Positions 10,637 to 21,055 of a DNA stretch of 64,000 nucleotides are shown piece after piece. The DNA is from Magnetococcales bacterium (lineage in GTDB: Bacteria > Pseudomonadota > Magnetococcia > Magnetococcales > JADGCH01), in the NCBI GenBank assembly GCA_015229115.1, contig JADGCH010000003.1, positions 40,189 through 104,188 of the forward strand. Direction: 5' to 3'. Position 1 is the first letter of the stretch, and the number at the start of each line of letters is the position of its first letter. Position numbers and translations under genes: made by a program. The notes below the pieces were generated by a model. That model searched no databases. It was not told the origin of the DNA and worked only from the letters and a program-made list of their open reading frames with translations.

Positions 10637-11096
10637 ACAATTCCTTTCTTCAGTTTTTTAGGAATGTATTGGTAATGAAATAAGAATAATGCCTTGTGAA
10701 TTTGTGAATGAAGCTAATAGCGTATTGAAAATTAAAATATTTTTATCGTCCGACCAGCTTGACAGCAACATGGATAGCCTGTTGATCAATGATGAAATAC
10801 CGCACTTGATCAGCTTGTCGATCAGACGAATAGAACCAATCTCTGTTGATCGATGTGGAATTCATGGCCGTATTACACAACCCCCTGTGAATGAGCAATA
10901 CCCGCTGGAAATGGGTTTCAGACAGCTCCTTCTACTTCATCATGAAAATTTGTATAAACCCTAAAATAAGAATAAAGTCCTGTGAGTTTGTGAGTAAACT
11001 GGATAACCTCATGAACAGGATCAATTTATATCAGAAACAAGACAAGCTATCCTGTGGGTTTGTGGTTCTGTTGCAACGATTTTTCAAGCTATGCCA
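10637..11096. promoter_or_regulatory. oriC: Candidate chromosomal replication origin: AT-rich non-coding region upstream of hemE with repeated DnaA-box-like motifs
   Basis: About 460 bp, no convincing ORF; two 33-bp direct repeats (10680-10712 and 10966-10998, 27/33 identical), a third TCCTGTGGGTTTGTGG at 11050; TTTTTCACA at 10629-10637 fits TTWTNCACA; several one-mismatch boxes. Confidence 0.4.
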
Positions 11097-12281
11097 TCAA
11101 CCAATGTCCGTTTCTGTGGAATTTGTCTGGACTATTCCACCATGGGCTGTGGGTGAAACGGCCGGTTCTTCCGGGTTACGATGATAAGCGACCGGAAAGG
11201 CAATGGACGATAGTTCGTCTTGGTGAATGGGCACAATCGCTTCCTGTAACAGCTTCACCCATTTTTCCCGAATGTTATAGCTCGTCTTCAGCGTCCCATC
11301 CGGTGATGGAAGAGCTGCCTTGGTATGTCCGTAACGCAGCCGCAGGATTACTACCGCACCATGGTTGTGTTGATGAACCAGAAAATGACGACGGATATCC
11401 AGGGCGGTACTTTTACCCCAACTCTTCAGGGCGGCTAATTCATCGGGGTTGAGCTGCAATAGTACATATTGCTCAATGGCTATATTTTGATCCTGACCGT
11501 TTGAAGAAAGCAGCGTCAAGCGCCGGTCCTGTTGTGAAGCCAGGAACACCGTGCCAGTCAGTTTATCCCGCGCCAACAACTGGGCTACCAAGGCAGCTGC
11601 AGAACGTCTACCGGCGGCGTTATGGTAAAAATTGAAATACTCAAAAAATTTGTGTTCAAAAAAATCAATGAACTCATCGCCATGCTCGTATAAGCTGCGC
11701 TGAAAATAATTCAGGTAAACACCCAGACTGCGTAAGGCGCTGTCGGTTAATCGTTCAATCTTGACATGAAAATGACTTAACTGAAAATCTTTCTGGTTGT
11801 TATGTTCGTCAATAGGCTGTTGAATTAATAATGAAAAATCAAGAGGCAGCAATAATTTCAGCAGATTGCCAAAATTTTCATGGTGCATGTAACGGCTATT
11901 GGTTTCATAATGTTCCAGCCCGGGCAGGTCGGGCGCTATGGTAGAAAGATTTTTTTTGGTGACGCGATTGTTTTCACGGCAGCGGCAATGCTTGCGCAGT
12001 TTCGGCGGTAAGTGACCATCAACCATGACGACCAGAGCGCTGTTGTGCAGCGCATGTTCCTTGGTTTCACCGATGGATCCCGGCCTTAACGACGCAGCAG
12101 AAACGAATGGATAGGGAACCCGTTCAGCCCTGAATTTATGATAAGAATCAATCAGCGTGTAATGAATCAATAGACGAGTTAATTTTTGTTTTTCGACCGC
12201 ATAGACCGAACTTTTTATCTTTGCCTGCTCCTCTGGTAACAAGGTAAAATCTTTGGTGGACATGGTCGAAACGCTCTTCAT
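11097..12281 (-). CDS. Hypothetical protein, no recognised family
   Basis: 394-codon ORF, divergent from the Nif3-like gene, no overlapping competing gene. Confidence 0.6.
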   Translation of the reverse strand: MKSVSTMSTKDFTLLPEEQAKIKSSVYAVEKQKLTRLLIHYTLIDSYHKFRAERVPYPFVSAASLRPGSIGETKEHALHNSALVVMVDGHLPPKLRKHCRCRENNRVTKKNLSTIAPDLPGLEHYETNSRYMHHENFGNLLKLLLPLDFSLLIQQPIDEHNNQKDFQLSHFHVKIERLTDSALRSLGVYLNYFQRSLYEHGDEFIDFFEHKFFEYFNFYHNAAGRRSAAALVAQLLARDKLTGTVFLASQQDRRLTLLSSNGQDQNIAIEQYVLLQLNPDELAALKSWGKSTALDIRRHFLVHQHNHGAVVILRLRYGHTKAALPSPDGTLKTSYNIREKWVKLLQEAIVPIHQDELSSIAFPVAYHRNPEEPAVSPTAHGGIVQTNSTETDIG

Positions 12282-12338
12282 ATTCTGGTCAAACTAAAGT
12301 AGCCCCAGCATACTACAAACAGACAAGGATTTCCAGCC

Positions 12339-13097
12339 ATGGCATCTCTGACGGAGATTGAAACGGTACTGAATCGTGAACTTGACCGGGATTCCTTTAC
12401 CGACTATGCGCCTAACGGTGTTCAGGTGCGTGGTCGGGAGCAGGTACAACGGATTGTCACAGGCGTTTCGGCCTGTGTGGCCCTTTTTGAGGCAGCCGTT
12501 GATCAAAAGGCCGACCTGATTCTGGTTCATCATGGCCTGTTCTGGGACAAGGAGTCACGTGTTGTGGCCGGTAGCATGAAACGTCGGTTACAGATCCTGC
12601 TGCAGCAGGACATCACATTGATGGCCTATCATTTGCCGCTGGATGCTCATCCTCAATATGGCAACAATATCCAGATCATCAAAAAACTGGCCCTGACACC
12701 GGTCGCCCCGTTCGGTTTCTACCGTGGACGTCCACTCTCCTTTATGGCAACAACCGCAGGGCAGCAGGAGTTTTCTGGTTTCGTCGAACGGCTTCAACAG
12801 CTTTTTGGTACCAGCATCACCCTGTTCCCTTTTGGCCCCTCCACCATTCAGCGCATTGCAGTCTGTAGTGGCGGTGCGCCAGAACTGGCCTCAGAGGCGG
12901 TTGCCCAACGGGCTGACCTGTTTCTGACCGGAGAAGTTTCCGAACCGCTGTTTCACTATGCCCAAGAGGAGGGATTGAATGTCATCGGTGCCGGACATCA
13001 TCAAACAGAACGATGGGGTGTCCAGGCCGTTGGGGCTTTTATAGCTGAACGGTTTGGTGTGACGCACCAGTTTATTGACATCAAGAATCCGGTTTGA
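12339..13097 (+). CDS. Nif3-like dinuclear metal centre protein
   Basis: DYAPNGVQVRG, LILVHHGLFWD, GAGHHQTERWGVQA motifs. Confidence 0.88.
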   Translation: MASLTEIETVLNRELDRDSFTDYAPNGVQVRGREQVQRIVTGVSACVALFEAAVDQKADLILVHHGLFWDKESRVVAGSMKRRLQILLQQDITLMAYHLPLDAHPQYGNNIQIIKKLALTPVAPFGFYRGRPLSFMATTAGQQEFSGFVERLQQLFGTSITLFPFGPSTIQRIAVCSGGAPELASEAVAQRADLFLTGEVSEPLFHYAQEEGLNVIGAGHHQTERWGVQAVGAFIAERFGVTHQFIDIKNPV

Positions 13098-13963
13098 TGC
13101 GGATGAACATCAACGGTTCAACACGACTGCTGGCTGTCCTGGGCGATCCTGTTGCCCATTCTTTATCACCGGCTATGCACAATTTTGCCCTGTCACAGCT
13201 GGGGTTGAACTACTGCTATCTGCCGTTTCCTGTTCAGGCAGCGCAGCTGCGGCAGGCTGTTGATGGTTTAGTGGCCCAGAAAGCGCGCGGATTCAACGCT
13301 ACCATTCCACATAAAGAAGCCCTTTTCCATCTGGTTGATCGGCTTGATGAAGGGGCACGCGCCATCGGTGCCGTCAATACGGTTGTCATAGACGACGAGG
13401 GCACCACGACCGGTTATAACAGCGATAGCTACGGGTTTGTCACAGCGCTGGAACAGCGTTTTCCTGGTACTGTAGCAGGTTGTTCTGCCGTCATCATCGG
13501 GGCTGGTGGTGCTACCAAGGCCGTAGTGATGGCCTTGTTGATGGGAGGGGCAGCGCAGATCACCATCGCCAACCGGACCTTGAGCCGATCAGAAGCCCTG
13601 CTGCAGCAACTGTCGCAGACAACAGCCGGCAGGGCGGCTACGCTCTGTCAGGTGGTAGCCCTTGCACCGGAACAGCTGCCCCTGGAACGATGCACCTTAT
13701 TGATCAACAGCTCCAGCGTCGGCATGCGTGGCGAACCCATCACAGCAGTCGATGTTAACCGGCTACCTGACCAGGCTGTGGTCTATGATCTCATCTATCG
13801 TCCGGCTGTTACGCCCCTGCTGGCCCAGGCCTCAGCTCGTGGCCTGCGTACTTTCAATGGCCTCGGCATGCTGATTCATCAGGGCGCGCGCGCTTTTCAG
13901 CTGTGGACCGGCGCCGAGATGCCTGTTGCCGCCGTAACCGATTATCTGATCCGCCATCAGTAG
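13094..13963 (+). CDS. aroE: Shikimate dehydrogenase
   Basis: LGDPVAHSLSPAMHN, GFNATIPHKEA, GAGGATKAV, NGLGMLIHQGA. Confidence 0.93.
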   Translation: MMRMNINGSTRLLAVLGDPVAHSLSPAMHNFALSQLGLNYCYLPFPVQAAQLRQAVDGLVAQKARGFNATIPHKEALFHLVDRLDEGARAIGAVNTVVIDDEGTTTGYNSDSYGFVTALEQRFPGTVAGCSAVIIGAGGATKAVVMALLMGGAAQITIANRTLSRSEALLQQLSQTTAGRAATLCQVVALAPEQLPLERCTLLINSSSVGMRGEPITAVDVNRLPDQAVVYDLIYRPAVTPLLAQASARGLRTFNGLGMLIHQGARAFQLWTGAEMPVAAVTDYLIRHQ

Positions 13964-14281
13964 TTATATCACCTGCTCGCCGACCACATCGCCACGCAGG
14001 GCATCACGGTGGGCCACGGGGAGCACCCCCTCCTCCCCATCTTCCGGGCTGTAGTAATAGCGTACGGAGCCAACGCGGCCGTAGTGATCGAACAGGCTGT
14101 TCCAGCCCTTGATGTACATGGAGCATTGATCGTTGAAGCAGACCAGCATTTCGGAGACACAGAAGCCAAGGCCATCCTCAAAATCGTGCTGAGCCGCTTC
14201 CCAGCGTAACAGCTGCTGCTGGCAATGGGGGCAGCAGTAGCGCCCTGTTTCATCACGCAAAACTTTTTTCGTACGGCCCAT
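13964..14281 (-). CDS. Conserved hypothetical zinc-ribbon protein (ogr/Delta-like appearance)
   Basis: CCPHC...CFNDQC cysteine pairs; start at MGRTKK. Confidence 0.55.
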   Translation of the reverse strand: MGRTKKVLRDETGRYCCPHCQQQLLRWEAAQHDFEDGLGFCVSEMLVCFNDQCSMYIKGWNSLFDHYGRVGSVRYYYSPEDGEEGVLPVAHRDALRGDVVGEQVI

Positions 14282-14297
14282 GATCTTCCAACTCCCT

Positions 14298-16952
14298 TTA
14301 GCCTTTATTTTGAATAACGTCGCGGATCCATTCTGGCACAGCAGCAAGGGCAGAGGGCAGATGCTGTGGATCGTTACCACCGCCCTGCGCCATATCGGCC
14401 CGTCCACCCCCCTTGCCGCCTACCCTTTCAGCAATAAAACGGATCAGATGGCCGGCATGGAGCCGTTCCGACCAATCGGCCGTTACGCCAGCGATCAAGA
14501 CCACCTTATCGCCATCGACCGTCGCCAGGACGATTACGGCTGATGTCAGGCGATCCTTGAGACGGTCAAGCAGCTCACGCAATCCCTTGATATCGACCTC
14601 ATCCACCGTTGCCACCAGCATCGGCACATCGGACACGATCATCAGCTGCTGTACCAGCCGATCCACTTGGCTGGCCAGCGAAAGCGTTTTAGCCTTTTCG
14701 ACCGTCGATTCCAGTTCCTTCTGACGTGCCAGCATCCGGTCGATGCCATCGATAATCTGGGTCGGCGCCAGCTTCAGCCGCTGTGCAGCCTGTTGTAACA
14801 GCTGGGTATCCCTTTGGAACGAGCGGCGCGCTGCCGGTCCGCAAACGGCCTCAATGCGTCGCACGCCGGCTGCTACGGAACTTTCGTTGATGATGCGGAA
14901 CAGGCCGATATCTCCCGTTCTTTTGACATGGGTACCCCCACATAGTTCCAGACTGGGGCCCAGTCGAACCACACGCACTTCGCTGCCATATTTCTCACCA
15001 AACAGGGCCATGGCCCCGATCGCCATGGCCTGTTCCGGTGCCATGAGCAGGGTTTCCTGAGCCTCGTTGGCAAAGATCAGAGCGTTGACACGGTCTTCGA
15101 TGTGCAGGATATCGGCTTCAGTCAGGGCGGTAAAATGGGAAAAATCAAGGCGCAGACGCTCAGAAGTGACCAGCGAACCAGCCTGTTTGACATGATCACC
15201 CAGCTGCTGCCGTAGGGCATATTGCAGCAAATGGGTGGCCGAATGGTGCAGACGAACGGCAGTACGATGTCCGGCATCCACCTCCAGTGCCAGGGAGTGA
15301 TGTAGCGTTAATTCTCCCTGCTGCAGCTCGCCACGATGGACGATCAGCTCCTGGATCGGTCGCTGACACTCCTGCACCGCAAACAGGCCTCCATCCCAGC
15401 GCAGGAGGCCACGGTCACCGATCTGCCCGCCAGACTCACCATAGAAGGGGGTCTGATTGACCACGACCGAACCGGATTGACCAGCGGAAAGACGGTCGAC
15501 CTGACGGCCTTGCTGATCAATCAGGGCCACCACCTGTCCGTGGCTCTGTTCCGTAACATAGCCGAGGAATTCGGTCACCGGGCAGCCTTGGTCGATGAGA
15601 TGGTGGTAAAGATCGGCTACCTTCTGATCACCCGATCCGGCCCATGCCGCCCGTGCTCGCGCGCGTTGCTCGGCCATACAGCGCTCGAATCCGGTGCGAT
15701 CCACAGCAATGCCCCGGTCACGAGCGATATCTTCGGTCAGGTCAACTGGAAAACCAAAGGTATCGTATAGGGAAAAGAGCGTCGTGCCATCCAGGCTATC
15801 TCCAGCCGACAGCGGCGCCATCCGTTCGTCCAGCAGTTTCAGTCCAGCGTCCAGGGTGTCAGCAAAACGCTTTTCCTCTGATTCGATGACCATGGCGATG
15901 GTACTACGATGGACGGTCAATTCAGGATAGGCCGTTCCCATCACCGACTCCAGCACGGGCAGCAGACGATGGAAAAAAGGTTCCTTAAGACCAAGCAGAC
16001 GACCATGGCGCATGGCACGGCGCATGATGCGCCGCAACACATAGCCTCGTCCTTCGTTGGCAGGTAAAACGCCATCGGCAATCAGAAAACTGGTAGCACG
16101 CAAATGATCGGCAATGACTTGTAAGGAGACCCGTTGCTGTCCATGCTGTTGGGCCTCTATCGGATCAAAAGAGGCCATGGTGGCGGTGGCACTGATGATG
16201 GGCTGAAACAGGTCGGTAGCAAAATTACTGGTTTTACCTTGGGTAATGGCGGCAATTCGTTCCAGGCCGGCACCGGTATCGATGCAGGGGTTGGGTAGCG
16301 GAGTCAGCCGACCTGTGGCATCGCGGTCATACTGCATGAAAACCAGATTCCAGATTTCGACAAAACGGTCCCCATCAGCCTGATCACTACCAGGTGGTCC
16401 TCCTGCTACCGATGGGCCAAAATCGTAGAAAATCTCAGAGCAGGGACCACAGGGACCCGTTTCTCCCATCGACCAGAAGTTGTCGTGACTGGCGATACGG
16501 ATGACCTTATCATCGGCCAGACCAATTTTATGACGCCATAGCTGCCAAGCCCGCTCGTCGTCAGCGTAGACCGTCACCAGCAGGCGGTCCAGGGGCAGTT
16601 CCAGCACGCCGGTTACAAATTGCCACGCCAAGGTAATAGCCTCTTCCTTGAAGTAGTCGCCAAAGGAAAAATTGCCCAGCATTTCAAAAAAAGTGTGATG
16701 CCGCGCGGTACGGCCGACATTTTCAAGGTCGTTGTGCTTGCCGCCGGCACGAACACATTTCTGCACCGTGACCATGCGCTTTTCCGGTCGCTGCTCTTCA
16801 CCCAGGAACAGATTTTTGAACTGCACCATCCCAGCGTTGGTAAACAGCAGGGTGGGGTCATTACGAGGGATCAGTGACGACGACCCGGCATGGTGATGCC
16901 CATGGCTCTGGAAAAACTGGATAAACTGCTGACGAATCTCACTGGCATTCAT
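14298..16952 (-). CDS. alaS: Alanyl-tRNA synthetase
   Basis: MNASEIRQQFIQFFQSHGHHHAGSSSLIPRNDPTLLFTNAGM; HHSATHLL; GGTHVKRTGDIG. Confidence 0.96.
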   Translation of the reverse strand: MNASEIRQQFIQFFQSHGHHHAGSSSLIPRNDPTLLFTNAGMVQFKNLFLGEEQRPEKRMVTVQKCVRAGGKHNDLENVGRTARHHTFFEMLGNFSFGDYFKEEAITLAWQFVTGVLELPLDRLLVTVYADDERAWQLWRHKIGLADDKVIRIASHDNFWSMGETGPCGPCSEIFYDFGPSVAGGPPGSDQADGDRFVEIWNLVFMQYDRDATGRLTPLPNPCIDTGAGLERIAAITQGKTSNFATDLFQPIISATATMASFDPIEAQQHGQQRVSLQVIADHLRATSFLIADGVLPANEGRGYVLRRIMRRAMRHGRLLGLKEPFFHRLLPVLESVMGTAYPELTVHRSTIAMVIESEEKRFADTLDAGLKLLDERMAPLSAGDSLDGTTLFSLYDTFGFPVDLTEDIARDRGIAVDRTGFERCMAEQRARARAAWAGSGDQKVADLYHHLIDQGCPVTEFLGYVTEQSHGQVVALIDQQGRQVDRLSAGQSGSVVVNQTPFYGESGGQIGDRGLLRWDGGLFAVQECQRPIQELIVHRGELQQGELTLHHSLALEVDAGHRTAVRLHHSATHLLQYALRQQLGDHVKQAGSLVTSERLRLDFSHFTALTEADILHIEDRVNALIFANEAQETLLMAPEQAMAIGAMALFGEKYGSEVRVVRLGPSLELCGGTHVKRTGDIGLFRIINESSVAAGVRRIEAVCGPAARRSFQRDTQLLQQAAQRLKLAPTQIIDGIDRMLARQKELESTVEKAKTLSLASQVDRLVQQLMIVSDVPMLVATVDEVDIKGLRELLDRLKDRLTSAVIVLATVDGDKVVLIAGVTADWSERLHAGHLIRFIAERVGGKGGGRADMAQGGGNDPQHLPSALAAVPEWIRDVIQNKG

Positions 16953-16955
16953 GGT

Positions 16956-17417
16956 TTAACGATCCTCAAACTCTTCTGTATCTGCACGATCTGCCAGAAC
17001 GTGGCAAACCGTTTCGTGGTCAAACCCGCGTCGACGCAGGAAGGCGTACTGTTTTTTGACATCGTCACGATAGGACGATCCTCTCAACCGGCGCTGCCAG
17101 AGCGCACGCGCCACCATCACGACCGGGAACTGCAGCAGCAGCTCCTGCATGACCTCCGTGATCAAGAGGTCGGCTATACCACACTGGCGCAGTTCAGCCC
17201 GAATCGGGTCAGGTCCATAGCCCTGATCAAAACGATGACGGATACGCTGGTCGACAAAGCGCCGATCATCCAGATAACCCACGGCGCGGCAACGATCGAT
17301 CGCACTATCGACTTCATCGCGACTGAGTAGATCCGATCGCAACAGCCGCTGACGCAGCTCCTGCTCGCCATAAGAGCGCCGTGCCAACAGGCGGACGGCC
17401 TGTTGATAAGCGCTCAT
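16956..17417 (-). CDS. recX: Regulatory protein RecX
   Basis: RRSYGEQELRQRLLR helical repeats, overlaps flhB, follows alaS. Confidence 0.8.
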   Translation of the reverse strand: MSAYQQAVRLLARRSYGEQELRQRLLRSDLLSRDEVDSAIDRCRAVGYLDDRRFVDQRIRHRFDQGYGPDPIRAELRQCGIADLLITEVMQELLLQFPVVMVARALWQRRLRGSSYRDDVKKQYAFLRRRGFDHETVCHVLADRADTEEFEDR

Positions 17418-18505
17418 CGTCTGCTGTCTGCCAGGGGTCGGTATCCCCTGAGGCTGAAGACATAGGCTAACACTTCAGCCACAGCCTTGAACAGTTCTGG
17501 CGGTACCATGCGATCGAGGTCGACGTCGCGGTAGAGTGTGCGAGCCAGTGGTGGATTGGAGACCAGGGGCACGGCATGTTCACGGGCCGTTGCGCGAATC
17601 CGTTCGGCCACAAAACCGGCTCCCTTGGCTACCAGGGTTGGCGCACTCATTTCCCCAGGTACATAACGCAGGGCCACGGCCACATGGGTGGGATTGGTGA
17701 TGACGACATCGGCTTTGGGAACCTCCTGCATCATGCGACGCTGCGCCATTTCGCGCTGGATCTGGCGAATACGGCTTTTCAGCAGTGGATCACCTTCCAT
17801 CTGCTTCAGCTCGTCCTTGATCTCCTGCTTGGTCATGCGCAATCCTTTTTGGTACTCGTAGCGCTGATAGAGGAAATCACCCAGTGCCAATGCCAGAAAG
17901 GCCAGTACCACATGCCACAACATGCTCATCACATCATCGACCAGCAGGGCCATGATCTCCTGAAGACTGGTGTCGGCCAGTCCGACCACACGCAGCTGGC
18001 TGTCCTCAATGGCCCAGTAGACGGCCAGGCCAATGACGATGATCTTGATGACAGACTTGAGCAGCTCGATCAGCGAACGCCAGGAAAAAAGTCGTTTAAA
18101 CCCCTGGATAGGGCTGATTTTCGACATGTTTGGGACAATGGTATCGAAGGTAAACAGCCATCCGTGCTGAACCAGGGAGCCGAGTACGGCGATGATGAGG
18201 AAGACCAGAAAAAACGGCATCATGTCGAGCATGAAGCCGTTAATCAGTTCACGCAACAGCACGATGATGCCACCATGGGTCAACTCGCCGTGGATCTGTC
18301 CGCCAATCAGAAAGCGCATCTGGTGCTGCATGTTTTGCCATAGCGAGGGGCCCTGAAAGTGGAACAGGCCAATGGAGGCAGCAAACATCACCGCAGTCAG
18401 GACTTCGCGAGAGCTGGGGACCTGTCCTTTATTGCGGGCGTCCTGTAGCCGCTTGGCCGTTGGTTCCTCGGTTTTCGCCTCTTCATCGGTATCTTCTGCC
18501 ATCAC
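17414..18505 (-). CDS. flhB: Flagellar export switch protein FlhB
   Basis: KTEEPTAKRLQDARNKGQVPSSREV and conserved autocleavage site NPTHVAVALRY. Confidence 0.95.
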   Translation of the reverse strand: MMAEDTDEEAKTEEPTAKRLQDARNKGQVPSSREVLTAVMFAASIGLFHFQGPSLWQNMQHQMRFLIGGQIHGELTHGGIIVLLRELINGFMLDMMPFFLVFLIIAVLGSLVQHGWLFTFDTIVPNMSKISPIQGFKRLFSWRSLIELLKSVIKIIVIGLAVYWAIEDSQLRVVGLADTSLQEIMALLVDDVMSMLWHVVLAFLALALGDFLYQRYEYQKGLRMTKQEIKDELKQMEGDPLLKSRIRQIQREMAQRRMMQEVPKADVVITNPTHVAVALRYVPGEMSAPTLVAKGAGFVAERIRATAREHAVPLVSNPPLARTLYRDVDLDRMVPPELFKAVAEVLAYVFSLRGYRPLADSRR

Positions 18506-18516
18506 TTCTCCCTACG

Positions 18517-19317
18517 TCATACGCCAATCATTCTGAAGGTCAGTATGACAAAAGCATTGATTTCACGCACCAAAACCTGACCAAACAGTGCCATGCTGGT
18601 ACCGAGCACAGCAAAACCAACCATCTGGGTCAGTGGCATGGCCAGAAAAAAGACCTGAATCTGTGGTGCGGCACGATTGACCAGGCCCATACCGATGTAA
18701 AGCAGTTTGGAAGCGACAATAACGGGTGCCGCAATCAACAGTGACAACAGGAACATGCGCATCAGAGCCGTAACAGCGTTTTCCAGCAGCAGTTCACGAT
18801 GGAGACCGGCTCCTCCAGGTGGTAGAATCTGAAACGAGCGGGCCATGCCTTCCAGCAGCATATGATGACCGTCGATCGTTAGAAAGATCAGCATGGCGGC
18901 CATATAGAGCATATTGCTCAGCACGTTCTCCTGCATGCCAGAGGTGGGGTCCATCACCTGAGCCATCGACAGCCCCATCTCGAAGCCGATGATGTTACCG
19001 GCGATCTGTACGGCTGCCAACCCCCAATGGATCAGCATGCCCAGTACAGCACCGATGGACAACTCGATCAGGGCAGCCCAGGCCATTTGTGGAGCGTTGC
19101 TGTGACCTTCATGACTCCAGGGTGGTACCAAGGGAAACAGCACCACCGCCAGGGCCAGAATCAACACCACCCGAATACGCAGGGGGCCGGCACCACCCGC
19201 ACGGGAAAAGAACGGGGCCGCCAGAAACAGCCCGCTTAAACGGACAACGACCAGAAACAGCCGCTCAGCCTCGCCGGTCGACAATCCGAAAAAATCGAGC
19301 AGCGCTGCCGGATCCAC
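18517..19317 (-). CDS. fliR: Flagellar export protein FliR
   Basis: Hydrophobic, between flhB and fliQ; typical FliR pattern. Confidence 0.92.
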   Translation of the reverse strand: MDPAALLDFFGLSTGEAERLFLVVVRLSGLFLAAPFFSRAGGAGPLRIRVVLILALAVVLFPLVPPWSHEGHSNAPQMAWAALIELSIGAVLGMLIHWGLAAVQIAGNIIGFEMGLSMAQVMDPTSGMQENVLSNMLYMAAMLIFLTIDGHHMLLEGMARSFQILPPGGAGLHRELLLENAVTALMRMFLLSLLIAAPVIVASKLLYIGMGLVNRAAPQIQVFFLAMPLTQMVGFAVLGTSMALFGQVLVREINAFVILTFRMIGV

Positions 19318-19329
19318 GCTATTCTCCCG

Positions 19330-19614
19330 CTATTCGATCAGGGTTGGGATGGAGCGGAGCAGGTTTTCGAAATAATCAACCAACGTTTGGATCATCCAGG
19401 GCAAGGTCAACATCAACGCCAGAAAAGTGGCCAGAATTTTTGGAATGAAGGTGAGGGTCATTTCCTGAATTTGTGTGACGGCCTGAAACAGCGAGATAAT
19501 AATACCCACCACCAGCGCTGTCAGGAGCATGGGCGCCGAAATGAGCAGGGCAATCTTGAGTGCTTCAATGACCAGGTTTTGTACGATTTCTATCGACATG
19601 CCAAGGGAGTCCAT
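19330..19614 (-). CDS. fliQ: Flagellar export protein FliQ
   Basis: Small two-TM protein, SLFQAVTQIQEMTLTFIPKI. Confidence 0.93.
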   Translation of the reverse strand: MDSLGMSIEIVQNLVIEALKIALLISAPMLLTALVVGIIISLFQAVTQIQEMTLTFIPKILATFLALMLTLPWMIQTLVDYFENLLRSIPTLIE

Positions 19615-19684
19615 CCTTAATAGCAGGGCCAGACGCCCTTACAATACAGTCAGATGGCCCATGGAGCAAGGATTTATCCGGAGG

Positions 19685-21055
19685 CTATTTGCCGATACAG
19701 AACCGACTGAAGACAGACTGCAACAGTTCCTGGTTGGTCACATGGCCAACCAGCTCTCCCAATGCTGCTAAAGCCTGACGCAGTGGAGGAGCAGCCAGTT
19801 CCAGGCTGTTGCTGTGATGGGATAACAGCCCCTGGCACTCCTTGACGGCTTGCAATAACCGCTGTAGTACCTGCTGCTGCCGTATGGCCATGATGACGGT
19901 CCCCTCTCCTTCATCACCATCCTGACTCATCAGACGGGCCATGGCCTCCAGCAACGGCTCCATACCCAGTCCAGTCTGGCAGGAACAGAGGATGCGTTCG
20001 GCCACCGGCAGGGCCATGAAGGGCTGCAGGGCCGGTTCATCGGTGGCCAGCAGATCGCATTTGTTGATAACCAGAATGATCTGCCGAGATTCGATCTGGT
20101 CAAGAATGGCCTGGTCTTCGGCCAGCCAGCCCTGCTGAGCCTCCACCATCAGCAAAATCCCATCGGCCTGTGCCACGCACGCACGAGTGCGTTCCATGCC
20201 GGCCTGTTCGATCCGATCGTGGCTCGGGCGCAGGCCAGCCGTATCGATCAGACGCACCGCGATGCCATCCAGCAGCAGGTCGTGCTCGTTGGTGTCGCGG
20301 GTGGTACCCGGAATATCGGTGACAATGGCCTTGTCGCGGCCAGCCAAGCGATTGAACAGGCTCGATTTCCCAACATTCGGTCGTCCGGCAATCACCCACT
20401 CGACACCTTGACGCAATTGCTGGCCAAGACGGGCACTATCCAGCAGTCGAATCGCCCTGTCAGCGACTTGCTGCAACGGCTGCTGCATCTGCTCAAGGCC
20501 ATCCGGATCAATTTCCTCCTCTGAAAAATCGAGGCTGGCTTCCATATGCACCAAAACATGCAGCAGTTGCTGGCGCATTTGTTGTAGCTGTAGCGATAGG
20601 GTACCGGTCAGTTGTCGTGCCGATTGGCGTGCCGATCGTAGCGAGGCTGATTCGATCAGGGCGATGACCGCTTCGGCCTGAAGCAGGTCCATTTTGCCGT
20701 TGAGGTAGGCCCGTTGGGAAAACTCTCCCGGATGGGAGGGCCGTAATCCCTGGCCAACCAGCAACGACAGGATGCGTGTCACCACCACGGGTGCACCGTG
20801 ACAGTGGATCTCCACCACATCTTCCCCGGTAAAGGAGTGGGGTTGTGGAAAGAACAGCAGCAGCACCTGGTCCAGCGGGGAGTGGCTATCGGGATCATGA
20901 AACTGGGCCAGTTGAGCTTGACGTGGAGATAGGGTCTCGATAGCGATGAACGGGGCCAATGCCTCAAGGACATGGGCCCCGCTGGTCCGGATGACGGCTA
21001 CACCAGAACGACCAGGTGGCGTAGCAAGGGCAACGATGCCATCGACGTCAGTCAC
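19685..21055 (-). CDS. mnmE: tRNA modification GTPase MnmE
   Basis: GRPNVGKSSLFN, DIPGTTRD, NKCD, C-terminal FCIGK. Confidence 0.95.
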   Translation of the reverse strand: MTDVDGIVALATPPGRSGVAVIRTSGAHVLEALAPFIAIETLSPRQAQLAQFHDPDSHSPLDQVLLLFFPQPHSFTGEDVVEIHCHGAPVVVTRILSLLVGQGLRPSHPGEFSQRAYLNGKMDLLQAEAVIALIESASLRSARQSARQLTGTLSLQLQQMRQQLLHVLVHMEASLDFSEEEIDPDGLEQMQQPLQQVADRAIRLLDSARLGQQLRQGVEWVIAGRPNVGKSSLFNRLAGRDKAIVTDIPGTTRDTNEHDLLLDGIAVRLIDTAGLRPSHDRIEQAGMERTRACVAQADGILLMVEAQQGWLAEDQAILDQIESRQIILVINKCDLLATDEPALQPFMALPVAERILCSCQTGLGMEPLLEAMARLMSQDGDEGEGTVIMAIRQQQVLQRLLQAVKECQGLLSHHSNSLELAAPPLRQALAALGELVGHVTNQELLQSVFSRFCIGK

